5,047 nucleotides of DNA from Clostridia bacterium (GTDB lineage Bacteria > Bacillota > Clostridia > Oscillospirales > Acutalibacteraceae): NCBI GenBank assembly GCA_900769535.1, contig CAAGHB010000107.1, forward strand, positions 1-5,047. Direction: 5' to 3'. Both the position numbers and the translations under genes were made by a program. Numbering within the stretch: position 1 is the first letter of the stretch; each line of letters opens with the position of its first letter. This document shows positions 1-5,047 of this stretch, piece after piece. Under the pieces are notes generated by a model. It worked only from the letters and a program-made list of their open reading frames with translations, made no database searches and was not told the origin of the DNA.

Positions 1-680
1 ATGTAATCGATGAAACAACCGATGATGGCTCGACAGATGCGGACACCGGTGGCGCCGATGAGCCAATGTTGCTTATTCGATTCAATCACGAGGACAGACA
101 CCTCACAATGCAAGAGGCAGCGACATTATCGCAGAAAGGTCTCGCTTATGAGGATACTGTTTCGGCTGTCAGACGGCTTGCGGCAAGTAGAGGGCAGACA
201 GTAAAAGAATTTTTGTCTAAACTCTCCGAAGCGCAAGAAGCCGCTGACCTCGACCGATTAAAGCGTGATTGCGGTGGCAACGAAGAAGCTGCACGCCGCC
301 TTTTGACCGCTGAAAAAGAAAAGGTCGCAGGCGCAGTACAGAAAATGCTTGATGATGAGAAGGCCGAATCGGAAGCTGATATTCAGGCGGAACGTGAAAG
401 AATTGCGGCTCAATTTGAAGAACTGCAAGATATGTTCCCTGACGAAATCAAAGCCGTAAAGGATATTCCGAAAAAGGTTATTCAAATCGCAAGCGAAAAG
501 AAAATCAGTTTAACTGATGCTTATTTAAGATTTAAACATCAAAACGCCACACGTGCTGCGCAGAATGCCGCACAAGCAAAGAAGGCGGCGACCGCTTCCG
601 CAGGGACAATGAAAACCGATACGGATAACGGTGCTGATTCCTCAATTTCGGCTATGATGCGTGGTATATGGGGGCATTAA
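1..680 (+). CDS. Phage scaffolding-type protein, 5'-truncated by the window edge
   Basis: Likely the capsid assembly scaffold, an internal protein that templates procapsid formation by binding coat subunits and is then released or degraded. The frame is open from the left edge (first full codon at 3, TAA at 678-680), giving 225 visible residues. The first ATG (66) has no ribosome site, and the codons before it encode an acidic, linker-like stretch (8 D/E, no K/R in about 21 residues), so the true start lies upstream. After it come a compact segment (FNHED...LTMQEAATLSQKGL), a long charged region predicted to be helical or coiled-coil (about visible residues 70-145, rich in E, K, A, Q), a K/A/Q-rich stretch, and a short hydrophobic C-terminus (ISAMMRGIWGH) that could be the coat-binding tip. 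Its position directly before the capsid gene is the classic scaffold position. The assignment rests on composition and context, not a catalytic motif; a minor head protein is the main alternative. Confidence 0.75.
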   Translation, partial: VIDETTDDGSTDADTGGADEPMLLIRFNHEDRHLTMQEAATLSQKGLAYEDTVSAVRRLAASRGQTVKEFLSKLSEAQEAADLDRLKRDCGGNEEAARRLLTAEKEKVAGAVQKMLDDEKAESEADIQAERERIAAQFEELQDMFPDEIKAVKDIPKKVIQIASEKKISLTDAYLRFKHQNATRAAQNAAQAKKAATASAGTMKTDTDNGADSSISAMMRGIWGH

Positions 681-698
681 AAATTGGAGGAAATTTAA

Positions 699-1601
699 AT
701 GTCAATCAACAATATTGCTTTTGCAACTAAATTTGCAACTGAACTTGATAAGCTTCTCGTTCAGAAATCTCAGGCAGCTATCCTTGAAGATAAGGGCATG
801 GCCGCTAAATTCGTTGGAGCTCATGAGGTTAAGCTCCCCGTCATCGGATTTGCCGGTCTCGGTGACTACGATAAGAAAGAAGGATTTGCAAAGGGTTCTG
901 TATCGGTAACACAGCAGGTATTCACTCTCACAAAGGATAGAGCACGTTCATTCTCTATCGACCGTGAGGATATGGATGAAACAGGTGTTGCTAACCTTGC
1001 AGGTAGCGTAATGAGCGAGTTCGTTCGCACAAAGGTAGCTCCCGAAGTAGATGCTTATACCTTCTCGACCATTGCTACAAAGGCAAACGGTGCAGGTCAG
1101 ACAGTAGCTCTCGGTGAGGGTGAAACTCTCGCAAAGAACGTTTACGGTCTCATCGCTAATGCTATCGGAAAGGTAAACGATGCAACCGGCTTTACCGGTG
1201 AGGATATTGTCCTTTACGTTAACCCGACTGTATATGCTGCTCTTATGGCAACTCCCGAAATCCACAGACACCTTCGCGTTGATGAATTCAAGCACGGCGA
1301 GATTTCAACAAAGGTACAGAAGATTGATAACGCTATCATCGTTCCTGTATCTGATAATCGCATGAAGACTGCTTACGATTTCGGTAACGATGGATTCGAC
1401 GTTGCCAGCGGTGCTGAAAGCGTTGGTATTATCGCTATGCCGAAGAACGCTGCTATGCTCGTTAAGAAGACCGAGAAGATTCGTACCTTCTCACCTGACG
1501 TTAACCAGACAGCAGATGCTTATAAGTTCGATTATCGTCTCTACTACGATGTACTCGTTAAGGATTCGATGAAGGGCACCATTTACACCTATACATACTA
1601 A
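699..1601 (+). CDS. Major capsid protein, HK97-fold
   Basis: The 300-residue main shell subunit. The start is certain: an in-frame TAA (696-698) abuts the ATG, and GGAGG at 686-690 lies 8 nt upstream. Seen in the protein: an N-terminal helical arm (residues 1-35); an E-loop-like segment with VKLPVIGFAGLGDYDKKEGF (44-63) leading into strands ending at DRARSFSIDREDMDET (80-95); a spine-type helix (ANLAGSVMSEFVRTKVAPEVDAY, 98-120); an A-domain-like region with YVNPTVYAALMATPE (173-187); and a C-terminal strand region with DAYKFDYRLYYDVLVKD (273-289). This order and the DRxRxFxID and KVxPEVDA patterns match, as I recall them, coat proteins of Bacillota phages. No protease or decoration domain is fused. 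Leucine is coded only by CTT/CTC and isoleucine never by ATA, unlike the last gene of the window, which fits very high expression. A terminator-like hairpin follows 10 nt after the stop. Confidence 0.93.
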   Translation: MSINNIAFATKFATELDKLLVQKSQAAILEDKGMAAKFVGAHEVKLPVIGFAGLGDYDKKEGFAKGSVSVTQQVFTLTKDRARSFSIDREDMDETGVANLAGSVMSEFVRTKVAPEVDAYTFSTIATKANGAGQTVALGEGETLAKNVYGLIANAIGKVNDATGFTGEDIVLYVNPTVYAALMATPEIHRHLRVDEFKHGEISTKVQKIDNAIIVPVSDNRMKTAYDFGNDGFDVASGAESVGIIAMPKNAAMLVKKTEKIRTFSPDVNQTADAYKFDYRLYYDVLVKDSMKGTIYTYTY

Positions 1602-1610
1602 GTATAATTC

Positions 1611-1648
1611 AGGGGGGCGGGAAACCGTCCCCTTTGAAGTGTTTTATT
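1611..1648 (+). terminator. Hairpin with GAAA tetraloop and broken T-tract after the capsid gene
   Basis: Bases 1611-1620 pair with 1625-1634 to give a 10-bp, mostly G:C stem (G:T wobbles at 1617/1628 and 1612/1633) closed by a GAAA loop (1621-1624). The downstream side reads TTTGAAGTGTTTTATT, so the T-run is interrupted after three bases. This looks like a weak or leaky intrinsic terminator, or an RNA-stabilising 3' hairpin for the capsid message. Since the portal gene follows on the same strand with no clear promoter, partial read-through is the simplest reading: abundant capsid mRNA, less portal mRNA. The stem is seen directly; its effect is inferred. Confidence 0.65.
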
Positions 1649-1693
1649 AAATATTGGTGCAAGGTGAGTGAGAGACTTTGCAGGAATATTTAA
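1647..1693 (+). promoter_or_regulatory. Long two-tier inverted repeat in the capsid-portal gap (possible cis-regulatory RNA)
   Basis: An outer perfect 9-bp A/T-only stem (1647-1655 with 1685-1693) encloses a symmetric GG/GG internal loop (1656-1657, 1683-1684) and an inner 8-bp stem (1658-1665 with 1675-1682, one G:T wobble), capped by a 9-nt purine-rich loop (1666-1674). No T-run follows, so it is not an intrinsic terminator. It ends 12 nt before the portal ribosome site. The 3' strand of the inner stem (1675-1681) can instead pair perfectly with 1694-1700, giving a competing hairpin. Possible roles are translational control of portal, an RNA processing site, or a protein-binding operator. 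I recognise no named RNA family. The structure is read by hand, with no folding energy computed. Confidence 0.45.
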
Positions 1694-1705
1694 GCAAAGT
1701 AAATC

Positions 1706-1712
1706 AGGAGGT
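1706..1712 (+). promoter_or_regulatory. Ribosome binding site of the portal gene
   Basis: AGGAGGT, near-perfect complement to the 16S rRNA 3' end, ends 8 nt before the ATG at 1721. An in-frame TGA at 1715-1717 excludes any longer start. It lies just outside both alternative hairpins of the upstream structured region, so neither fold directly covers it. Confidence 0.85.
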
Positions 1713-1720
1713 TTTGAAAG

Positions 1721-3607
1721 ATGAAAATTACCCCGAAAGAGATTTATTCGGAATATCAAAAAGCAAGAGAATATAAATCGCAGATTGGTGACAAGGGCAT
1801 ATATGAGCAGAACAAACGAAATGAACGTTTCTATGTCGGCGACCAATGGCACGGAGCAAAGTGCGGTTCGGAACGTCCGCTTGTAAGATACAACATTATC
1901 AAGCGAATTGGAGAATATAAAAAAGCAATGATTGGCGCTTCACCGATAGCCATTATGTATAGCGCCGATGGCGTGCCGAATACGCTGGGCATTGCCGATA
2001 AAATTAGCGAAGCAAAGAAAAGTATCGCTAATGGTGAATATGCTGAATTTGACAAGAATACAAGCGAAATTCCTGATGTTAATGAAATCAATCTCGTTAT
2101 GTCAGCTCTCGGCGATTATGAAAAGACAACGGCTGAAAGACTTAAATACAATCAGCATTGCTCAAAGGTGCTTGATAATGCTTATGTCAGCGGCGAAAGT
2201 ATTTTATATACATACTGGAATCCCGATATTAAGACGGGGCTTTATGCCGATGATGAAAGAAAGGTCGCAATTACCGGTGATATTGATTGTGACGTCCTCG
2301 ATATAGAAAACGTTTATTATGGAGATGCTCAATGCGAGGAAATTCAAAATCAGCCGTATATCATTATTTCGCAGAGAAAAAGCGTAGCTGAACTGAAACG
2401 CGAGGCAAAGCGTAACAGAATCGGCAACGTAGACGATATTAAGCCCGATAAGGACAACGGATATGAAGCCGGTGACCGCTCGGAGCTTGAACCCGACGAG
2501 AGCAAAAAGGCAACCGTGCTGACAAAAATGTGGAAGGAATATGACGATAACGGTAACTATACCATCAAAGCAATAAAGGTTACGGAAGGTGCTGTTATTC
2601 ATAGAGAGTGGGATTTGGGCATAAGATTATATCCGCTCGCTTCTTTCCGCTGGGATATTCGACGTAATTCAGCTTATGGCGAAAGCGAAATTACTCACCT
2701 TATCCCGAATCAGATTGCTATTAACAGAATGCTGACGGCAAATGTTTGGGCAGTTATGATGATGGGTATGCCGATTATGCTCGTTGATGGTGAGGTTATT
2801 ACCGGTCCGGTTACTAACGACCCCGGTCAGATTATTAAGTATTACGGAAGCTCCGGCAATCCTATTTCATACGTTAATCCGCCGAACTTCTCACCATCAT
2901 TTAATGAAAACATAATGAGCTTGGTATCGCAGACAATGATGCAGGCAGGAGCAAACGATGCGGCTCTCGGTAATATGAATCCCGATAATACTTCGGCTAT
3001 CATTGCGCTTCGCGAGGCGGCTACTATGCCGTTACAGATGCTCCAAAACAGATATTATCAATTCTGTGAGGATGTAGCGAGAATTTGGGCTGAATTTTGG
3101 GTATCTATGTACGGCAAACGTGCGCTTAAAATCAACGATGAAAACGGTACATGGTATATGCCGTTTGATAGCGAACGATATAAGACCTTGCTTATTTCGG
3201 TTAAGGTTGACGTTGGCGCTTCTACACTTTGGAGTGAAAGTCAGTCGGTCAGAACTCTTGATAACCTGCTCGAAAGACAGATTATTGACGTTATCCAGTA
3301 TCTTGACAGATTGCCGAAGGGCACCATTCCGAAGGTTGATGCCCTTATCAAAGAGCTTAAAACGAGCGCTTCTATGCAGCAGCAGGAACCGATGCCGACA
3401 GCAACAGGTGGCGGAAGCATTCCCACGGCTCCCGATGAACAGCTCAGCGATATGAGCGTTAAGGGAATATTGGATTCTCTACCCGACGACAAGAGAGAGC
3501 TGTTTCTCAACTTGCCGAAAGAGGCACAGATAAGAATGTTACAGCAGGGATATACTGATGCAGGAATGACAGGAGGTATGATGGATGACGGCAACACAGG
3601 TATTTAA
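1721..3607 (+). CDS. Portal protein, P22-like
   Basis: Subunit of the ring (usually a dodecamer) at the unique capsid vertex; it docks the terminase, conducts DNA and later carries the head-tail adaptors. It has 628 residues, somewhat shorter than P22 portal (725). Visible landmarks: NKRNERFYVGDQW and RPLVRYNIIKRIGEYK (31-67), a signature-like N-terminal region of this family; a wing-type region with a charged insertion (about 225-265, KREAKRNRIG to ELEPDESKK); YPLASFRWDIRRNSAYGESE (304-323) followed by a helix IPNQIAINRMLTANVW (328-343), typical of the stem/clip region; GNMNPDNTSAIIALREAATM (417-436) leading into a long helix to about 460, typical of the crown side. Residues 549-572 form a Q/P/T/G-rich linker, followed by short helices and a G/M/D-rich end, rather than an evident long C-terminal barrel helix. 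The start is fixed by an in-frame TGA just upstream and AGGAGGT. It overlaps the next gene by 23 nt. No internal stops or frameshifts are seen. Confidence 0.92.
   Translation: MKITPKEIYSEYQKAREYKSQIGDKGIYEQNKRNERFYVGDQWHGAKCGSERPLVRYNIIKRIGEYKKAMIGASPIAIMYSADGVPNTLGIADKISEAKKSIANGEYAEFDKNTSEIPDVNEINLVMSALGDYEKTTAERLKYNQHCSKVLDNAYVSGESILYTYWNPDIKTGLYADDERKVAITGDIDCDVLDIENVYYGDAQCEEIQNQPYIIISQRKSVAELKREAKRNRIGNVDDIKPDKDNGYEAGDRSELEPDESKKATVLTKMWKEYDDNGNYTIKAIKVTEGAVIHREWDLGIRLYPLASFRWDIRRNSAYGESEITHLIPNQIAINRMLTANVWAVMMMGMPIMLVDGEVITGPVTNDPGQIIKYYGSSGNPISYVNPPNFSPSFNENIMSLVSQTMMQAGANDAALGNMNPDNTSAIIALREAATMPLQMLQNRYYQFCEDVARIWAEFWVSMYGKRALKINDENGTWYMPFDSERYKTLLISVKVDVGASTLWSESQSVRTLDNLLERQIIDVIQYLDRLPKGTIPKVDALIKELKTSASMQQQEPMPTATGGGSIPTAPDEQLSDMSVKGILDSLPDDKRELFLNLPKEAQIRMLQQGYTDAGMTGGMMDDGNTGI
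3571..3577 (+). promoter_or_regulatory. Ribosome binding site of the head-tail adaptor, inside the portal gene
   Basis: AGGAGGT lies within the last codons of portal and 7 nt before ATG 3585. Two nearer ATGs (3578, 3581) are in the portal frame, and an in-frame TGA at 3579-3581 rules out an earlier adaptor start, so this site decides for 3585. Confidence 0.85.
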
Positions 3608-3953
3608 TATCGCAATGAATTTAATCGGATATAACGATATTAACGGAGAAATCAGCGGCGAAGCTGAAATAAAGAAAAATGCTCTCGTTAAAATTCAGAT
3701 GATATATCAGGAGCTTTTCAGAGCAGAAGGAAGGACCGAAACTTTGCCTGTATTATCATCTATGAATGACGAGCTTATTTTAAATGATGATACCGTCCGT
3801 GAAATTATGCCTTATGGCGTGGCTATGCTTATGGCTCAAAGTGAAGGTGACGGAGATAATCAATCCTTGATGGCAGCTCTTTATAATCAAAAGAAGGCAA
3901 GACTTACTCGAATGGAAACAGGAATTACCGATATATTCGGGGGTGAATCGTAA
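3585..3953 (+). CDS. Head-tail adaptor (P22 gp4-like / HK97 gp6-like connector)
   Basis: A 122-residue, mostly helical protein. It probably forms the ring that binds beneath the portal after DNA packaging and gives the docking surface for the tail hub. Seen: an N-terminal helix VFNIAMNLIGYND (6-18), a second helix KKNALVKIQMIYQELFRAEG (30-49), a loop with LNDDTVREIMPYGVAMLMAQSEGD (66-89), and a terminal helix SLMAALYNQKKARLTRME (94-111). The 'D-D ... PYGVAMLMA ... GD' pattern before a Y-N-x-K helix is common in connector proteins of this type in Bacillota phages, by my recall. P22 gp4 is longer (166 residues), so the C-terminal extension of that protein is absent or reduced. It overlaps portal by 23 nt and shares one base with the next start, so translation is probably coupled on both sides. 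Function rests on position, size and helical pattern; no enzymatic motif is visible. Confidence 0.7.
   Translation: MTATQVFNIAMNLIGYNDINGEISGEAEIKKNALVKIQMIYQELFRAEGRTETLPVLSSMNDELILNDDTVREIMPYGVAMLMAQSEGDGDNQSLMAALYNQKKARLTRMETGITDIFGGES
3939..3946 (+). promoter_or_regulatory. G-rich ribosome binding site of the tail hub gene, inside the adaptor gene
   Basis: GGGGGTGA resembles the GAGGTGA part of the consensus with one mismatch and ends 6 nt before ATG 3953. It includes an in-frame TGA (3944-3946) that excludes an earlier start. It is weaker than the AGGAGG sites of the other genes, so the TAATG stop-start overlap probably adds re-initiation. Confidence 0.6.
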
Positions 3954-5047
3954 TGATTTATCCGTCAATGAGAGGCAAACAATCGGCAAGAATATCAATT
4001 CCTTTGTTAAGTGGTGGCTTGAACGTATCTCGTCAGGCCACCGAAATATATGATAATCAGCTTACCGAGTGTACGAATATGTGGTTTAATGACGGTGTGC
4101 TTAAAACAAGACCGGGCGTCGAATGTAATTCCTATTATGTAAGTTCGCGCGAAATAATTGATACTGGCATCAAGATTACATACAACGGAAAGCAATTGAG
4201 AGTATATCGCATAATAAATGGGTCTGATATAAACATAGTTTGTTACGATGATAATGGAACTGCAATAACCGGCAATGGAATTGAAGTTGACGGTACAGTT
4301 AAATCGGCCGTATTTGCAGGTCATTTAAGCGCAAGTAAACAATATATTTATTGCTATTATTCGTATTTGAAAGATGAGAAATTATTGTGCGGTGTTCAGC
4401 GATTAAAAATAAGTGAATATGAAAATAATGGCAAGATTGAGAGCTGGTGGGTTAAAGAGATTATTGATGACGCCGAATACACAACACCGACCGTGCTTGC
4501 CAATAATGAATTTTCGAGCGCAGGTACAATAAACGGAGTAACTTTTGAGGGTTATAACTTATTGAACGGCAAACACAGGGTGCTGTGCACGTCTAATGGT
4601 ACAGATATATATGCAGGTGTGCCGTACGAACAAAAAATAGGAAAACCGATAACTGTTGAATTTTATACAAAGCAATGGGGTTATAGAAATATTTTATTAG
4701 AATACGATAGTGAAAAAGGTTATTGGTTTTATCGTAAAAGCACGGGTGTAACGCACGGGTCATATTATTCTGATTTTGTGATTAGCTTTAAAAACAAGAG
4801 CTTTATTAACAAAGATGTCGCAGACAGCGCGGCGAACTCTCTGCTTACAATAGAAGTGGATTACACGACAGGAAAAAGAGAACCGTTGGATGCCGGTTCG
4901 GGCTCATCAAACGTTATTTTACATTTTGAAAGTGAAGAAACGCAACCCGATAAAGTATGTTGCAACACTCAATCAATATGGTATGGTGGCTCCACAGGTG
5001 GTATTAGCGGTGGTTCGTTTCTATTTATGGCAGGAGCAGAACCGAAC
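3953..5047 (+). CDS. Tail hub / packaged-DNA stabilisation protein (P22 gp10-like beta-propeller), 3'-truncated by the window edge
   Basis: The frame runs without a stop for 365 codons from ATG 3953 to the last base. Early residues LSGGLNVSRQATEIYDNQ (19-36) and MWFNDGVLKTRPGV (43-56) match the opening of phage proteins that line up N-x-Q, an asparagine pair and an R-P-G motif, as in gp10-type hub proteins that plug the head below the adaptor. The rest is beta-rich with many aromatic and Asn/Gly turns, fitting a propeller. Near the edge, STGGISGGSFLFMAGAEPN (347-365) resembles the recurrent 'GG-x-RxFV-x-G-N-x-x-x-PN' propeller motif, so the protein surely continues. Eight cysteines are visible (40, 58, 97, 134, 146, 212, 336, 337), somewhat many for a phage structural protein. 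It is more A/T-rich, with many ATA, TTA and TTG codons, than the capsid gene. The alternatives are a stopper or other minor tail protein; the structural role is firmer than the exact gp10 label. Confidence 0.68.
   Translation, partial: MIYPSMRGKQSARISIPLLSGGLNVSRQATEIYDNQLTECTNMWFNDGVLKTRPGVECNSYYVSSREIIDTGIKITYNGKQLRVYRIINGSDINIVCYDDNGTAITGNGIEVDGTVKSAVFAGHLSASKQYIYCYYSYLKDEKLLCGVQRLKISEYENNGKIESWWVKEIIDDAEYTTPTVLANNEFSSAGTINGVTFEGYNLLNGKHRVLCTSNGTDIYAGVPYEQKIGKPITVEFYTKQWGYRNILLEYDSEKGYWFYRKSTGVTHGSYYSDFVISFKNKSFINKDVADSAANSLLTIEVDYTTGKREPLDAGSGSSNVILHFESEETQPDKVCCNTQSIWYGGSTGGISGGSFLFMAGAEPN

Noticed and set aside
66..68. ATG at 66 as the true start of the scaffold-type protein
   Set aside because: No Shine-Dalgarno upstream, and the frame continues open to the edge with a plausible acidic N-terminal stretch, so the gene most likely begins outside the window.
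10..204. Open frame of 64 codons on the + strand at the left edge
   Set aside because: It overlaps the scaffold-type frame, which is open through the edge and has family-like sequence; the 64-codon product is a cysteine/arginine-mixed shadow without ribosome site.
948..1295. Antisense open frame of 115 codons within the capsid gene
   Set aside because: Opposite a clearly coding, codon-biased capsid gene; no ribosome site or recognisable protein pattern.
1602..1720. Small hidden gene, tRNA or attachment site in the capsid-portal gap
   Set aside because: No start with a ribosome site and usable frame fits, no cloverleaf is seen, and the inverted repeats are explained as hairpins; no second copy of any att-like core is present in the window.
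2204..2602. Antisense open frame of 132 codons within the portal gene
   Set aside because: Hydrophobic and phenylalanine/isoleucine-rich as expected from the reverse complement of a K/E-rich gene; no independent evidence of coding.
3241..3597. Antisense open frame of 118 codons over the portal 3' end
   Set aside because: Its serine/proline/cysteine-rich product mirrors the portal linker region; it crosses the adaptor start and has no own signals.
1..5047. Stop-codon reassignment (TAG recoding) as in some gut phages
   Set aside because: All complete genes read through in the standard code and end in TAA; no frame needs a TAG to be read as an amino acid.
1..5047. CRISPR array, insertion sequence, toxin-antitoxin or defence genes
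   Set aside because: No regularly spaced repeats, terminal inverted repeats with a transposase, or accessory gene pairs; all coding space is taken by virion genes.

Overview
The window is a stretch of tailed-bacteriophage (or prophage) DNA holding part of a virion morphogenesis operon. All genes are on the + strand and tightly packed. Gene content and order of function suggest a podovirus-like particle of the P22 assembly type. The host is probably a Bacillota/Clostridia-type bacterium. That host call is inference: it rests on strong AGGAGG-type ribosome sites, moderate AT-richness, and capsid and scaffold patterns I associate with phages of gut Clostridia. No bacterial gene, integrase, tRNA, CRISPR array or insertion sequence is visible, so free phage and prophage cannot be told apart.

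Layout: (1) 1-680, the 3' part of a scaffolding-type protein whose frame is open to the left edge; (2) 699-1601, an HK97-fold major capsid protein; (3) 1602-1720, the only real intergenic gap (119 nt). It contains a terminator-like GC-rich hairpin with a GAAA loop and then a second, long two-tier inverted repeat whose 3' strand has an alternative pairing partner just before the portal ribosome site; (4) 1721-3607, a P22-like portal protein; (5) 3585-3953, a small head-tail adaptor overlapping the portal gene by 23 nt; (6) 3953 to the right edge, a gp10-like tail hub / DNA-stabilisation protein that overlaps the adaptor stop by one base (TAATG) and is cut by the window end.

How the genes would work together: the scaffold and capsid proteins build the procapsid, the portal forms the ring vertex through which DNA is packaged, and the adaptor and gp10-like protein stack beneath the portal to close the filled head and begin the short tail. 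The capsid gene stands out by strongly selected codons and by the hairpin after it, both fitting a need for far more capsid subunits than portal, adaptor or tail subunits.

Two points are worth most attention. The portal gene lies after scaffold and capsid, whereas P22 and most tailed phages have portal first. The highly structured, possibly bistable RNA segment sits exactly at that capsid-portal junction. Nothing here supports a defence system or a wholly new enzyme system.
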